Shown: piece after piece, positions 1 to 11,200 of the stretch | How positions within the stretch are numbered: position 1 is the stretch's first letter | How the letters are laid out: each line of letters begins with the position of its first letter | DNA from: Pseudoxanthomonas japonensis | Lineage (GTDB): Bacteria > Pseudomonadota > Gammaproteobacteria > Xanthomonadales > Xanthomonadaceae | DNA length: 64,000 nt | Reading direction: 5' to 3' | Assembly: GCF_010093445.1 (NCBI RefSeq) | Contig: NZ_PDWW01000004.1 | Span: 124,001-188,000 of the forward strand | Notes under the pieces: generated by a model | What the model was told of the DNA's origin: nothing | Database searches by the model: none | What the model saw: the letters and a program-made list of their open reading frames with translations, nothing else | Translations under genes and position numbers: made by a program

Positions 1-194
1 GGGACGTCCGGCTTCTGCCGGGTGACCATGTGCAGCAGCACCGCCGCCTGCGCGCCGAAGCTGGACGACATCGCCGCTTCGGCCGGGCCGTGCTTGAGGG
101 CCCAGGCAACCCGTTGTTCGGCGGTCTGTCGCTCGAGCGCTGCGTTGTGCTCCACGATCTGGTCCGTGTCGAGGGAGAGGGCGAGAGCGCTCAT
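1..194 (-). CDS. cysH: Phosphoadenylylsulfate reductase, N-terminal part (cut by window edge)
   Basis: This enzyme reduces PAPS (or APS) to sulfite with thioredoxin in the cytoplasm. Only the first 64 or so codons are present; the rest lies beyond base 1. The visible protein starts [17 protein letters not shown] and reaches [15 protein letters not shown] followed by PDVP, which matches the start of the PP-loop nucleotide-binding fold of CysH. The ATG overlaps the cysI stop codon in an ATGA, so translation is probably coupled and the order of transcription is cysJ-cysI-cysH. Position next to the sulfite reductase genes supports the call. Whether it prefers PAPS or APS cannot be judged, because the diagnostic cysteines are in the missing part; the CysC domain encoded by the nearby cysN implies PAPS. 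Confidence 0.88.
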   Translation of the reverse strand, partial: MSALALSLDTDQIVEHNAALERQTAEQRVAWALKHGPAEAAMSSSFGAQAAVLLHMVTRQKPDV

Positions 195-1894
195 GCGTAC
201 AGTTCCAGTGCGATCTGTCGATGGGTGGGGTAGGGCGGCAGGGCGACGACGCCGCTGCGATGCAGGAAGTCGCCGAAGCCTTCGTCGTCGCTGCGTTCGG
301 CGGCGTAACGGGCGAACAGCCCGTCGAGCGTGTCGAGGATGGCGGCCTCGTCGATGTTCTCGCGGTACAACGTGTTGAGACGCTGGCCGCGTGCGTCGCC
401 GCCGAGCATCAGGTTGTAGCGGCCGGGGGCCTTGCCGACCAGGGCGATCTCCGCCAGGTACGGCCGCGAGCAGCCGTTCGGACAGCCGGAGATGCGCAGC
501 ACGATCGGTGTATCGCGCAGGCCGTGCTTTTCGAGCAGCGGCTGTAGCCTGGCGGTGAAGTCGGGCAGGTAGCGCTCGGCCTCGGCCATCGCCAGGCCGC
601 AGGTGGGGAGCGACACGCAAGCCACCGCCGCGCGCTGCAGGGCCGTACCCAAGCGCTGGCCGGCATCCAGGCCATGCGTCTTCGCCAGCGCGTCGATGCG
701 TTCGCGTTCGCCTGCCGGCACGCCGGCGATGACGAGGTTCTGGTTCGCCGTCATGCGGAACTCGCCGCGATGGATGTTGGCGATCTCGCGCAGGCCGGTC
801 AGATGCGTTGCGTGCGCGGTGTCGGCGATGCGGCCGGCGTACAGATGCAGGGTCAGGTGCCAGCGGCCATCCTCGCCTTCCACCCAGCCGTAGCGGTCGC
901 CGTTGTGCTCGAAGCGGAACGGGCGCACCGGCTGCAACGTCACGCCGCTGCGACGCTCGATCTCGCCGACCACCTCCTCCAGCCCGTGGTCATCGATGGT
1001 GTACTTGAACCGCGCACGCTTGCGCAGCACGCGGTTGCCGAGGTCGCGCTGGGTGGTGACCACCGCCGTACCCACGTCCAGCACCTGGTCCGGCGTGATG
1101 AAGCCGACCACGTTGCCGATGCGCGGATAGGTTTCGGCATCGCCATGGGTCGCGCCCATGCCACCACCGATGACCAGGTTGAAGCCGGCCAGTGCACCGT
1201 CCTCCAGCACGGCGATGAAGCCGAGGTCGTTGGCGAACACGTCCACGTCGTTGACCGGCGGCACCGCGAAGCCGACCTTGAACTTGCGCGGCAGGTAGGT
1301 GGCGCCGTAGATCGGCTCCTCTTCTTCGCCACTGCCGGCGACGCGCTCTTCGTCCAGCCAGATCTCGTAGTAGGCGCGGGTGTTGGGGAGCAGGTGCTCG
1401 GACAGTTTCGCCGCCCACGCCTGCACTTCCGCATGCGCGCGCGACTCCAGCGGATTGGCCGCGACCAGCACGTTGCGGTTGACGTCGCCGCAGGCGGCCA
1501 GCGTGTCGATCAGCGCGGCGTTGATGGCCTGCATGGTCGCCTTCAGTTCGCGCTTGATGACGCCGTGGAACTGGAAGGCCTGCCGCGTGGTGATGCGCAG
1601 CGAGTGGTTGGCGTACTGCGTGGCGATGGCGTCGAGCTTCAGCCACTGCTCCGGCGTGACCACGCCGCCGGGCGTACGCGTGCGGATCATGAACTGGTAG
1701 GCGGGCTCCAGCTTCTGCCGGCGGCGCTCGTCGCGCAGGTCGCGGTCGTCCTGCTGGTAGCTGCCGTGGTACTTGATCAAGGTCTGGTCCGATTCGCGCA
1801 GCGCGCCGGTGACCGGGTCGGCCAGGCTGTCGAGCAGGCTGCCGCGCAGGCGGTTGCTCTCGGATTTTATGTCTTCGACGGAATGGTTGCTCAT
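191..1894 (-). CDS. cysI: Sulfite reductase (NADPH) hemoprotein beta-component
   Basis: The 567-residue protein reduces sulfite to sulfide with six electrons received from CysJ. It has the two ferredoxin-like halves of the family and the ligands of the siroheme-[4Fe-4S] centre: a C-x5-C pair in [11 protein letters not shown] and a C-x3-C pair in GCPNGCSRP near the C-terminus. The start chosen is the ATG giving [18 protein letters not shown], which fits the family N-terminus. An in-frame upstream start would add 20 residues encoded by a palindromic repeat and is rejected. The stop overlaps the cysH start by 4 bp. Between this gene and cysJ are 83 bp filled by an inverted repeat, so mRNA stability or termination there may set the CysJ:CysI ratio (inference). 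Confidence 0.95.
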   Translation of the reverse strand: MSNHSVEDIKSESNRLRGSLLDSLADPVTGALRESDQTLIKYHGSYQQDDRDLRDERRRQKLEPAYQFMIRTRTPGGVVTPEQWLKLDAIATQYANHSLRITTRQAFQFHGVIKRELKATMQAINAALIDTLAACGDVNRNVLVAANPLESRAHAEVQAWAAKLSEHLLPNTRAYYEIWLDEERVAGSGEEEEPIYGATYLPRKFKVGFAVPPVNDVDVFANDLGFIAVLEDGALAGFNLVIGGGMGATHGDAETYPRIGNVVGFITPDQVLDVGTAVVTTQRDLGNRVLRKRARFKYTIDDHGLEEVVGEIERRSGVTLQPVRPFRFEHNGDRYGWVEGEDGRWHLTLHLYAGRIADTAHATHLTGLREIANIHRGEFRMTANQNLVIAGVPAGERERIDALAKTHGLDAGQRLGTALQRAAVACVSLPTCGLAMAEAERYLPDFTARLQPLLEKHGLRDTPIVLRISGCPNGCSRPYLAEIALVGKAPGRYNLMLGGDARGQRLNTLYRENIDEAAILDTLDGLFARYAAERSDDEGFGDFLHRSGVVALPPYPTHRQIALELYA

Positions 1895-1906
1895 TGGGTT
1901 TCCACC

Positions 1907-1965
1907 GTAGGAGCGACGTGAGTCGCGACCGGAAGGTTGCAGGTCGCGACTCACGTCGCTCCTAC
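1907..1965. repeat. Inverted pair of REP-like elements (family 1, copy A)
   Basis: Two 24-bp arms (1907-1930 and 1942-1965) are perfect reverse complements separated by 11 bp. Each arm begins GTAG and contains its own small palindrome, GCGAC-GTGA-GTCGC, as in REP elements mobilised by RAYT-type enzymes. The pair lies between cysJ and cysI inside a co-directional gene set and could fold in the mRNA as one long hairpin. Related pairs occur at 14472-14591 and 32747-32882, with a single arm at 41327-41348. No RAYT gene is in the window. Confidence 0.85.
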
Positions 1966-1977
1966 AAGGGCGGGTCG

Positions 1978-3852
1978 TCAGTACACGTCGCGCCCGTAGC
2001 GCCCCTCCGTCTGCAGGTTCACCAGGTACTCGCGGGCCGCCTCCTCATCCAAGCCGCCGTGTTCGACGACGATGGCCTGCAGCGCCGCATGCACGTCCTT
2101 GCCCATCGCGATGGCGCCGCAGACGTAGAGGTGCGCACCGTTCTGCAGCCAGTCGTAGACGTCGCGGCCGCGCTCACGCAGGCGGTCCTGCACATAGATC
2201 TTGCGGGCTTGGTCGCGGGAGAACGCCAGGTCCAGCCGGTGCAGTTCGCCGCTGCGCAGCGCGTCCTGCCATTCGCTCTGGTAGAAGAAGCCGTGGTTGA
2301 AGTGCTGCGCGCCGAAGAACAGCCAGTTGCGGCCGCGCGCACCGGTTTCCGCGCGCTCCTGCACGAAGCCGCGGAACGGCGCCACGCCGGTACCGGGACC
2401 GATCATCAGTATGTCGCGGCTGCCGTCGACCGGCACGCGGAAGCGCTCGTTGGCTTCGATATACACCGGTACCTGGTCGCCTTCCTCGCGTGCGGCAAGG
2501 AAGCCGCTGGCCGCACCGCCGTGCGCGTGGCCGAAGGCGTCGTAGCCGAGGACGTCGACGGTGAGGTGCGCTTCCTCGCCCACGCGCTTGCGGCTGGAGG
2601 CGATGGAGTACAGGCGCGGCGCCAGCTGACGCAGCGCGGCGACCAGTTCCTGCGCGGACCAGCCCGCCGGCCAGCGACGCAGTACGTCGACCAGCTGGTG
2701 GGTGTTGAACAGCTGCGCCAGGGTGGCGTTCTGCGCGGGCGCCAGCAGCGCGTTGAGGTCGTCGGCCTGCGCATGCGCGGCATGCGTGGCGAGGAATGGA
2801 CGCGAGAGGCGGGTCAGTTCGCGGCGTGCGGCCAGCCACTCCCGCAGCGGCAGCGTATCGCCGCCCTCGCTGACGGCCGTCTCGCCGTCCAGGCGCAGCG
2901 CCTCGAGTACGCCGTCGACCAGCGCGGCGGGATTGCGGTGGCGCACGCCCAGCGCGTCGCCGGGTTCGTAGTGCAGGCCGCTGCCGTCCAGCGACAGTTC
3001 GATGTGCCGCACGTCCTTGTCGGCCACGCCGTGCTGGCCGAATCGCGGGCCCTTGAAGTCGCGGCCGCTGATGCGCTGGTTGAGCAGCAGTTCGGCGGGG
3101 AAGGGATGTTCGTGCGACCACACCGCGGCCTGACCGGGACGCAGCGGCGTCACCGTCGCCAGCGACGCGGCGCCGACTGCGGGCGCCTTCAGCAGCTCGC
3201 GGGCCTGCGCCAGTGCCTGTTCGCGCCACGGGGTGGCGACGGTATCGATGTCGAGGTCCGCCGCACCGGCCGGGAGCAGGCGGGTCGCCCCCAGATCGGC
3301 CAGGCGGGCATCCAGGCGCTGGGAGATGCCGCAGAAGTCCGAATAGCTGGAGTCGCCCAGGCCGAGCACCGCGTACTTCAGTTCGGGCAGCTTGGGCGCG
3401 CGCTTGCCGGCGATGAACTCGACCAGGCCGATGCTGTCGTCGGGCGGATCGCCTTCGCCCTGGGTGCTGATGACGATATAGAGCAGGCGCTCGCTGGCCA
3501 GTTCACGCTGCGGGTAGGCATCGGCGCGCAGCAGGCGCACCGACAGGCCGGCGGCTTCGGCCTGCTGCGCCAGCGCCTCGGCGGCGCGGCGGGCGTTGCC
3601 GGTCTGGCTGCCGTAGACGATGGTCAGGCGCTGCGCGGTCTGGGTGCCGGGGGCGGGTGCAATCGCCTTGGGCGACGCGGTCGTCGATGCGGTCTGCGGC
3701 GCGAGCTGGGCCTGGGCCAGGCCGGCGGCGTAGCCGGAGACCCACCACAGGCTGGCGCCGTCCAGGCCCGCCACCGCTTGGGCGAGCAGTGCCCGCCGTT
3801 CCTCCGCGAGGGGGATGGGGGCTAGGACAGGCTGGGTGGCGGACATCGGCAT
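1978..3852 (-). CDS. cysJ: Sulfite reductase (NADPH) flavoprotein alpha-component
   Basis: The 624-residue diflavin reductase passes electrons from NADPH through FAD and FMN to CysI. An N-terminal extension of about 70 residues precedes the flavodoxin domain, which opens with [16 protein letters not shown]. This is followed by the FAD-binding domain (RLYSIASS motif), the NADPH domain ([16 protein letters not shown]) and the family C-terminus GRYGRDVY. Length is close to that of E. coli CysJ. Two ATGs, at 3852 and 3846, are both usable; I give the longer form. It is first in the minus-strand set cysJ-cysI-cysH and is divergent from cysD, so the 198-bp gap between them should hold promoters for both directions. 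Confidence 0.95.
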   Translation of the reverse strand: MPMSATQPVLAPIPLAEERRALLAQAVAGLDGASLWWVSGYAAGLAQAQLAPQTASTTASPKAIAPAPGTQTAQRLTIVYGSQTGNARRAAEALAQQAEAAGLSVRLLRADAYPQRELASERLLYIVISTQGEGDPPDDSIGLVEFIAGKRAPKLPELKYAVLGLGDSSYSDFCGISQRLDARLADLGATRLLPAGAADLDIDTVATPWREQALAQARELLKAPAVGAASLATVTPLRPGQAAVWSHEHPFPAELLLNQRISGRDFKGPRFGQHGVADKDVRHIELSLDGSGLHYEPGDALGVRHRNPAALVDGVLEALRLDGETAVSEGGDTLPLREWLAARRELTRLSRPFLATHAAHAQADDLNALLAPAQNATLAQLFNTHQLVDVLRRWPAGWSAQELVAALRQLAPRLYSIASSRKRVGEEAHLTVDVLGYDAFGHAHGGAASGFLAAREEGDQVPVYIEANERFRVPVDGSRDILMIGPGTGVAPFRGFVQERAETGARGRNWLFFGAQHFNHGFFYQSEWQDALRSGELHRLDLAFSRDQARKIYVQDRLRERGRDVYDWLQNGAHLYVCGAIAMGKDVHAALQAIVVEHGGLDEEAAREYLVNLQTEGRYGRDVY

Positions 3853-4050
3853 GGCCCGTGGGCGCGACTGGGACGGCCGATGTTAGGGAGACGCCAATGC
3901 GGCCTGAAAGGACGCATGGTTATGGGCTTATGTCGCCCGCTTATTTCGCCGGCATGAGCCGCCGGCCGAATACTGGCCTGCCTCCCGGACCCCGTGGCGA
4001 CGCCTGCTAGGCTAGCGCGTCCGGATCCACCGTCCCTGCTGCCCGCCTCG
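3853..4050. promoter_or_regulatory. Divergent control region between cysJ and cysD
   Basis: This 198-bp gap separates the starts of the two sulfate-assimilation transcripts. It is richer in A+T than its flanks around 3918-3946, where TTAT occurs three times (3920-3923, 3928-3931, 3941-3944), twice preceded by GC. Such repeats could be a binding site for a LysR-type regulator such as CysB, the usual activator of these genes, but this is inference. An extended -10-like TGC-TAGGCT lies at 4005-4013 ahead of cysD. No convincing -35 element is visible. Confidence 0.4.
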
Positions 4051-4962
4051 ATGACCGCCGTACCCCCCCTGTCCCACCTCGACCGTCTGGAAGCGGAAAG
4101 CATCCACATCCTGCGGGAGGTCGCCGCCGAGTTCCGCAATCCCGTGCTGCTGTATTCGGTGGGCAAGGACAGCTCGGTGCTGCTGCACCTGCTGCTGAAG
4201 GCATTCGCCCCGGCGCGTCCGCCGATCCCGCTGCTGCACGTGGATACGCGCTGGAAGTTCCGCGAGATGATCGCCTTCCGCGACCAGCGTGCCGCCGAGA
4301 CCGGCGTGGACCTGCGCGTGCATATCAACCCGGACGGCATCGCCCGCGACATCGGTCCGATCAGCCACGGCGCCACCGTCCACACCGACGTGATGAAGAC
4401 CCAGGGCCTGAAGCAGGCGCTGGACCACTACCGTTTCGACGCCGCCATCGGCGGCGCGCGCCGCGACGAGGAGAAGTCGCGCGCCAAGGAGCGCGTGTTC
4501 TCCTTCCGCAACGACAAGCACCGCTGGGATCCCAAGAACCAGCGTCCGGAGCTGTGGAACCTCTACAACGCGCGCATCAACACCGGTGAAAGCGTGCGCG
4601 TGTTCCCGCTGTCGAACTGGACCGAACTCGACATCTGGCTCTACATCTACCGCGAGAACATTCCCGTGGTGCCGCTGTACTTCGCGGCGGAACGTCCCGT
4701 GGTCGAGCGCGATGGTGCGCTGCTGATGGTCGACGACGAGCGCCTGCCGCTGCGCGACGGCGAGGTGCCGCAGCAGCGCCGCGTGCGCTTCCGCACCTTG
4801 GGCTGCTATCCACTGACCGGCGCCATCGACTCCGAGGCCGACTCGCTGGAGAAGATCATCGCCGAGATGCTGGTGACCACCAGTTCCGAACGCCAGGGCC
4901 GCGTGATCGACCACGACCCCGGCGCGTCGATGGAGAAGAAGAAGCTGGAGGGGTATTTCTGA
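4051..4962 (+). CDS. cysD: Sulfate adenylyltransferase subunit 2
   Basis: CysD makes APS from sulfate and ATP together with the GTPase CysN. The 303-residue protein carries the PP-loop ATP pyrophosphatase motif in [20 protein letters not shown], the [15 protein letters not shown] segment and the C-terminal KKLEGYF typical of CysD. Length matches the E. coli protein. The start chosen is the ATG giving [17 protein letters not shown]; an upstream in-frame ATG would add 19 proline-rich residues with no family support. The gene is 172 bp upstream of cysN, a gap occupied by an inverted repeat. Confidence 0.95.
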   Translation: MTAVPPLSHLDRLEAESIHILREVAAEFRNPVLLYSVGKDSSVLLHLLLKAFAPARPPIPLLHVDTRWKFREMIAFRDQRAAETGVDLRVHINPDGIARDIGPISHGATVHTDVMKTQGLKQALDHYRFDAAIGGARRDEEKSRAKERVFSFRNDKHRWDPKNQRPELWNLYNARINTGESVRVFPLSNWTELDIWLYIYRENIPVVPLYFAAERPVVERDGALLMVDDERLPLRDGEVPQQRRVRFRTLGCYPLTGAIDSEADSLEKIIAEMLVTTSSERQGRVIDHDPGASMEKKKLEGYF

Positions 4963-4978
4963 TGGTCATCCCTCCGCC

Positions 4979-5084
4979 GTCGTCCCAGCGCACGCTGGGA
5001 CCCATGTTGATGTTCGGGCGATCCGTGGCGATTGCCGGGGTTCCCTGCAGGATCAAGATGGATCCCAGCGTTCGCTGGGATGAC
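4979..5084. repeat. Inverted pair of palindromic repeats (family 2, copy A)
   Basis: Two arms, about 4979-5004 and 5059-5084, each hold the palindrome CCCAGCG-NN-CGCTGGGA and are inverted relative to each other, ending in GTCGTCC or GGATGAC. The right arm is identical to the right arm of the copy at 29275-29377; the left arm has a few changes. About 54 bp separate the arms. The element fills most of the space between cysD and cysN. Confidence 0.8.
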
Positions 5085-5134
5085 GAACCCAGATTCCATG
5101 CATTTCTTGCAGGTACGTTCCAGGTGGCGGCAGC

Positions 5135-7009
5135 ATGAGCACGACCAGCGACATCGCCAGCTACCTCAAGCAGCACGAATCCAAGCCGCTGCTGCGCTTC
5201 ATCACCTGCGGCAGCGTGGACGACGGCAAGAGCACGCTGATCGGCCGGCTGCTGCACGACAGCAAGCGCCTGTTCGACGACCAGCTGGCGGCGCTGGAGA
5301 AGGACAGCCGCAAGCACGGCACCCAGGGCGAGCGCATCGACTACGCGCTGCTGCTTGACGGCCTGGCGGCCGAGCGCGAGCAGGGCATCACCATCGATGT
5401 GGCCTACCGCTATTTCGATACCGACCAGCGCAAGTTCATCGTCGCCGACTGCCCGGGCCACGAGCAGTACACGCGCAACATGGCGACCGGTGCGTCGACC
5501 GCGGACCTCGCCGTCGTGCTGGTCGACGCGCGCAAGGGCCTGCTGACGCAGACGCACCGGCACAGCTACATCGTCTCGCTGCTCGGCATCCGCCACGTGG
5601 TGCTGGCGGTGAACAAGATGGACCTGGTCGATTTCGACGAGGCCGTGTTCGAACGCATCGCCGCGGACTACCGCGCGCTGGCGCAGCGGCTGGGCATCGC
5701 CGAGGTCACCTGCATCCCGCTGTCGGCGCTGGAAGGCGACAACCTGTCGTCGCGTTCGGTGCGCACGCCGTGGTACGCCGGCCCCGCATTGCTCGAGCAC
5801 CTGGAGCAGGTGCGGGTGGACGTGCAGGAGGGCGATGGCGGCCTGCGCCTGCCAGTGCAATGGGTGAACCGCCCGCACCAGAATTTCCGCGGTTACGCCG
5901 GCACCATCGCGGCCGGCAAGGTGAAGCCCGGCGACGAGGTCATCGTGCTGCCGTCAGCGCGCCGCTCGCGGGTGGCGCAGGTGCTCGGCGCCGATGGCGA
6001 GGTCGCCTCGGCCTCCGTCGGGCAGGCAGTGACGCTGACGCTGACCGACGAGATCGACATCAGCCGCGGCGACGTGATCGCCGCCGGCGGCGATCCGCCG
6101 GAAGTGGCGGACCAGTTCGCCGCGCACGTGCTGTGGATGTCCGATGCGCCGCTGCTGCCGGGCCGGCCCTACTGGCTTAAGATCGGCGCGCGTACCGTCG
6201 CCGCCACGGTCACCGAGATCAAGCACCGCATCGACGTGAACACGCAGGAGCACCTGGCCGCCAAGCGGCTGGAGCTCAACGAGGTCGGCTACTGCAATCT
6301 CAGCCTCGACGAGCCCATCGCGTTCGAAGCCTATGCGCGCAACCGTGCGCTGGGCGGCTTCATCCTGATCGACCGCTACGACAACGCCACGGCGGGCGCG
6401 GGCACGCTCGACTTCGCCCTGCGCCGCGCCGGCAACGTGCACTGGCAGCACGTCGATGTCGACCGCGCCGCGCGTGCGCGCCAGAAGGGCCAGGCGCCGA
6501 AGGTGCTGTGGTTCACCGGCCTGTCCGGCGCCGGCAAGTCGACGATCGCCAACCTGGTGGACAAGCGTCTGCATGCGCTGGGGTACCACAGCTTCCTGCT
6601 CGATGGCGACAACGTGCGCCACGGCCTCAACCGCGACCTCGGCTTCACCGACGAGGACCGCGTGGAGAACATCCGCCGTGTCGCCGAAGTGGCGAAGCTG
6701 ATGACCGATGCCGGCCTGATCGTGCTGGTCAGCTTCATCTCGCCGTTCCGCGCCGAGCGGCAGATGGCGCGCGAGCGCTTTGGCGAGGGCGAGTTCATCG
6801 AGGTCTTCGTCGACGTGCCGCTGGCGCTGGCCGAAGCGCGCGACGTGAAGGGCCTCTACCGGAAGGCGCGTGCCGGCCTGATCCCGAACTTCACCGGCAT
6901 CGACTCGCCCTACGAAGTGCCCGAGCATCCCGACGTGCACCTGCATGCGGGCGAGCAAGACCCCGAAGCGCTGGCGCTGCAGGTGCTCGCGAAACTGGGA
7001 CTCGAGTAG
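5135..7009 (+). CDS. cysN: Sulfate adenylyltransferase subunit 1 fused to adenylylsulfate kinase (CysN-CysC)
   Basis: This 624-residue bifunctional enzyme drives APS formation by GTP hydrolysis and then phosphorylates APS to PAPS. The N-terminal translation-factor-like GTPase shows [26 protein letters not shown] and NKMD. From about residue 455 an APS kinase domain starts at [15 protein letters not shown] and contains the [10 protein letters not shown] segment. E. coli keeps these as separate CysN and CysC; the fusion is common in Xanthomonas and other groups. The start ATG at 5135 follows CAGGTGGCGGCAGC, which gives a weak ribosome-binding site. The presence of the kinase implies a PAPS route to CysH. 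Confidence 0.95.
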   Translation: MSTTSDIASYLKQHESKPLLRFITCGSVDDGKSTLIGRLLHDSKRLFDDQLAALEKDSRKHGTQGERIDYALLLDGLAAEREQGITIDVAYRYFDTDQRKFIVADCPGHEQYTRNMATGASTADLAVVLVDARKGLLTQTHRHSYIVSLLGIRHVVLAVNKMDLVDFDEAVFERIAADYRALAQRLGIAEVTCIPLSALEGDNLSSRSVRTPWYAGPALLEHLEQVRVDVQEGDGGLRLPVQWVNRPHQNFRGYAGTIAAGKVKPGDEVIVLPSARRSRVAQVLGADGEVASASVGQAVTLTLTDEIDISRGDVIAAGGDPPEVADQFAAHVLWMSDAPLLPGRPYWLKIGARTVAATVTEIKHRIDVNTQEHLAAKRLELNEVGYCNLSLDEPIAFEAYARNRALGGFILIDRYDNATAGAGTLDFALRRAGNVHWQHVDVDRAARARQKGQAPKVLWFTGLSGAGKSTIANLVDKRLHALGYHSFLLDGDNVRHGLNRDLGFTDEDRVENIRRVAEVAKLMTDAGLIVLVSFISPFRAERQMARERFGEGEFIEVFVDVPLALAEARDVKGLYRKARAGLIPNFTGIDSPYEVPEHPDVHLHAGEQDPEALALQVLAKLGLE

Positions 7010-7173
7010 TCGCCCGGCCGGTCCGCCGCGGCTGGCAAGGGTCATTGGTCATGGTCGGGCATGTGCACCACATGCCCTTTGGCGCGTTTCCCGCACGAAC
7101 CGGCGCATCCGCTGCAGCGTGTTTCACGTACGGCCGGTAGACTGCCTGAATAACGAAGATTACGGGACGCTCC

Positions 7174-8274
7174 ATGCTCAACCGATTCGCCCTCCGCGCG
7201 TTGCTGGTCGCGCTGCCCCTGCTGCTGCTCGCCGCCTGCGGCGACGACAAGGGCGCACAGGCGAAGCCCAACGGCAACGCGGCCGAGCGGCCGATCCCGG
7301 TGACCACCCAGGTCGTCCAGGCCAGCGCCTGGAACGACACCCTGCAGGCGTTGGGCACGGCGAAGGCCCGCGAGTCGGTGACCCTGACCGCCAAGGTCAG
7401 CGAGATCGTGCAGGACGTGCATTTCGAAAGCGGCCAGCAGGTCGCCGCCGGCCAGAAGCTCATCACCCTGAAAGGCGACGCGGCGCAGGCATCGCTGGTG
7501 CAGGCCGAAGCCACCTATGCGGAAGCCGAGCGCCTCTACCGCCGGCAGAAGGAACTGGCCGACCAGCAGCTGATCGCGCGCTCGCAGCTCGACACCCAGC
7601 TGGCGCTGCGCGATGCTGCCGCCGCCCGCGTACGCCAGGCGCGCGCCGACATTGGCGACCGCAGCGTGCGTGCGCCGTTCGCCGGCGTGCTCGGCATCCG
7701 CCAGGTCAGCCCCGGTTCGCTGATCACGGCCAACAGCAGCATCGCCACGCTGGACGACATCTCGCGCATGTACGTGGACTTCCAGGTGCCGGAGGCGGCG
7801 CTGGCCTCGGTCGCCACCGGGCATGCGGTCACCGCGGCCACGACCGCGTACCCGGGCGAGACCTTCCAGGGCACGGTCGAAACCGTCGACGCGCGCATCG
7901 ATCCGACCACGCGCGCGGTGACGGTGCGCGCGGTGTTCCCGAACCCCGACCGCAAGCTGCGCCCCGGCATGCTGCTGGACGTGCGCCTGTTCCGACCCGA
8001 GCGGCAGGCGCTGGTGATCCCCGAGATCGCGGTGGTGCAGGTGGGGCGTGATTCCTTCGTCTACCGCGTGAAGGCGGACGGCAGCGTCGAGCAGGCGCCG
8101 ATCACCGCCGGCGTGCGTCGCGACGGCCGGGTCGAAATCGTCGAGGGCCTCGCGGCGGGTGAGCGCATCGTCATCGACGGCACCGGCAAACTGCGGCCCG
8201 GCGTGAAGGTGGCCGACGCGGCGCCGGCGGCTCCGGCGAAGCAGGACGCGCCCGTCGCCGACAGCCAGGGCTGA
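7174..8274 (+). CDS. RND efflux periplasmic adaptor (membrane fusion) lipoprotein
   Basis: The 366-residue protein is the adaptor that links an inner-membrane RND pump to an outer-membrane channel. It begins with a lipoprotein signal sequence with lipobox LLLAAC (Cys22), then shows a biotinyl-lipoyl-like half (ESVTLTAKVSEIV), an alpha-helical hairpin (about residues 110-160), the second lipoyl half (VRAPFAGVLGIRQVSPGSLI) and beta-barrel and membrane-proximal domains. The RND pump gene starts 5 bp downstream, so the two form an operon. No outer-membrane factor gene follows, so a TolC-like protein must be encoded elsewhere. The substrate cannot be inferred. Confidence 0.9.
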   Translation: MLNRFALRALLVALPLLLLAACGDDKGAQAKPNGNAAERPIPVTTQVVQASAWNDTLQALGTAKARESVTLTAKVSEIVQDVHFESGQQVAAGQKLITLKGDAAQASLVQAEATYAEAERLYRRQKELADQQLIARSQLDTQLALRDAAAARVRQARADIGDRSVRAPFAGVLGIRQVSPGSLITANSSIATLDDISRMYVDFQVPEAALASVATGHAVTAATTAYPGETFQGTVETVDARIDPTTRAVTVRAVFPNPDRKLRPGMLLDVRLFRPERQALVIPEIAVVQVGRDSFVYRVKADGSVEQAPITAGVRRDGRVEIVEGLAAGERIVIDGTGKLRPGVKVADAAPAAPAKQDAPVADSQG

Positions 8275-8279
8275 GCGTC

Positions 8280-11200
8280 ATGAAGCTTTCCGACCTGTCG
8301 ATCAAGCGCCCCGTCTTCGCGGTGGTGGTCAGCCTGCTGCTGGTCGTGCTGGGCGTGATGTCGTTCCTGCGCCTGACCCTGCGCGAACTGCCCAACATCG
8401 ATCCGCCCATCGTGTCGGTGGAAGTGAACTATCCCGGCGCCTCGGCGGCGGTGGTCGAGACCCGCATCACCCAGATCCTCGAGGACGGCCTGTCCGGCAT
8501 CGAAGGCATCAAGACCATCCAGTCGAGCAGCCGCAACGGACGTGCCGACGTCACCATCGAGTTCAACCTCAGCCGCGACATCGAGGCCGCCGCCAACGAC
8601 GTGCGCGACCGCGTCAGCCGCGTCATGAACCGCCTGCCGGACGAGGCCGATCCGCCGCAGATCTCCAAGGTCGAGGCCGACGCCGACGTCATCATCTGGT
8701 TGAACATGCGTTCCACCGTGATGGACACGATGGAACTGACCGACTACGCCGACCGCTACGTGCTGGATCGCCTGTCCGCGCTGGACGGCGTCGCCCGCGT
8801 GCAGCTGGGCGGCGGCCAGCGCTACGCCATGCGCATCTGGCTGGACCGCGAGGCGATGGCGGCGCGTGGCGTGACCACGGGCGATGTCGAGACCGCGCTG
8901 CGCGCGCAGAACATCGAGCTGCCGGCCGGCCGTATCGAGTCGCAGACGCGCGACTTCACCCTGCGCGTCGAGCGCGGCTACCAGCGGCCAGAGCAGTTCG
9001 CGCAGCTGCCCCTGCGCAAGGGCGCGGATGGTTACGTGGTGCGCCTGGGCGACGTGGCGAAAGTCGAGCTGGGTGCGGAAGAACGCCGTTCCTACCTGCG
9101 CAGCAATGCGGTGCCCAATGTCGGCCTGGGCATCGTGCGCACCTCGACCGCCAACGCGCTGGACGTCGCGCGCGCCGCCCGTGCCGAAGCCGAGGTGATC
9201 CAGCAGACGCTGCCGGAAGGCACCGACATCTTCATCGCCTACGACAGCACGACCTTCATCGACGCGTCGATCCAGCGTGTCTACTGGACGCTCGGCGAGG
9301 CGATGGTGCTGGTGTTCCTGGTCATCTGGCTGTTCCTCGGCAGCCTGCGTGCCGCGCTCATCCCGGCCGTGACGGTGCCGGTGTGCCTGATCTCCGCATT
9401 CATCGCGCTGTACGCGTTCGGCTTCTCGATCAACCTGTTGACCCTGCTCGCGCTGGTGTTGTGCATCGGCCTGGTGGTGGACGACGCCATCGTGGTGCTG
9501 GAGAACGTGCAGCGCCGCGCCGACCTGGGCGAGCCGGCGCTGGTGGCGGCGCGGCGAGGCACCGCGCAGGTGGCCTTCGCGGTGGTCGCGACCACCGCGG
9601 TGCTGGTGGCGGTGTTCCTGCCGGTCGGTTTCATGGAAGGCAACACCGGCCGCCTGTTCCGCGAGCTCTCCGTTGCGCTGGCGGCGGCGGTCGCGATCTC
9701 GGCCTTCGTCGCGCTGACGCTGACGCCGATGATGTCATCGAAGCTGGTGCGGCCGCACACCGCGCCGCGTGGCCTGAACAAATGGACCAACCGCACGCTG
9801 ACCCGCATCAGCGATGGCTATGCGCGTCACGTGGAGCGCCTGGTCGCGCTGCCCGGCAAGCGCATCCTTGGCCTGGTGCTGGTGGCGATGGCGTTGTGCG
9901 GCGTGGCGATCGTCGCGCTCGGCCTGCGCGTGCCCAGCGAACTGGCGCCGGCGGAAGACCGCGGCCGCTTCTTCGTCATGGTCGATGGTCCGGAAGGCGC
10001 AGGCTTCGACTACATGGTCGGCCAGATGCAGCAGGTCGAGAAGATCGTCATGGCGCAGGTCGGCCAGGACAAGCCCATCGACCGTGCGAACTCGCGGACG
10101 CCGCGTGGCTTCGGCGGCAGCGAGGACATGCATACGGGCCAGGTGATCGTGTTCCTGCACGACTGGCATGAGCGCGATGTGGCGACCGACCAGGTGGTCG
10201 CGCAGTTGCGCGGCGAGCTGGCGAAGCTCCCCGGCGTGCAGGCGCGTGCCAACGTGCCGGGTGGACTGGTGGGCAGCCGCGGGCAGCGCTACCAGCTGGT
10301 GCTGGGCGGACCGGACTACGCCGAACTGGCGCAGTGGCGCGACCGCATCCTGCAGCGGATGGAGGGCAACCCCGGCATCCAGGATCCGGATTCGGACTAC
10401 AAGGAAACGCGCCCGCAGATGCGCGTGAACATCGATCGCGACCGCGCCGCCGACCTGGGCGTGTCGGTGCAGGAGATCGGGCGAACGCTGGAAACGATGA
10501 TGGGCTCGCGCCAGGTGACCACGTACGTGGACAACGGCGAAGAGTACGACGTCATGCTGCAGGCCGGCCGCGACAAGCGCGCCAACACCGAGGACCTCGC
10601 GAACACCTATGTGCGCGGCAGCGACGGCGCGCTGGTGCCCCTGTCCAACCTGGTGACGCTCAGCGAGATCGCCGAGCCGGGCACGTTCAACCGCTTCAAC
10701 CGCCTGCGCGCGATCACCATCAGCGCGGGCCTGGCGCCCGGCTACACCATGGGCGACGCGCTGGAGTGGACACGGCAGACCGTGGCCGAGGAACTGCCTG
10801 ACTACGCGCAGATCGACTGGAAGGGCGAGTCGCGCGAGTACCAGGAAGCCGGCGGTGCGATCCTGCTGACCTTCACCCTGGCGCTGCTGATCGTCTACCT
10901 GGTGCTGGCGGCGCAGTTCGAGAGCTTCATCCACCCGCTGGTCATCATGCTGACTGTGCCGCTGGCGGTGCTGGGCGCGCTGATCGGGCTGTGGGTCACC
11001 GGTGGCACGCTCAACCTCTTCAGCCAGATCGGCATCGTGATGCTGATCGGCCTGGCGGCGAAGAACGGCATCCTGATCGTGGAGTTCGCCAACCAGCTGC
11101 GCGACGACGGCGCCAGCGTGGCGCAGGCCATCGCCGAGTCCGCGCGCGTGCGCCTGCGCCCGATCCTGATGACCTCCGTGGCCACCGTCATGGGCGCGGT

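Noticed and set aside
1894-3825. A 643-codon plus-strand open frame across cysJ
   Set aside because: Antisense shadow of cysJ; starts inside a repeat element and has no family features.
4806-5099. A small minus-strand frame containing [11 protein letters not shown]
   Set aside because: It is the translation of the family 2 palindromic repeat, which often gives false small genes.
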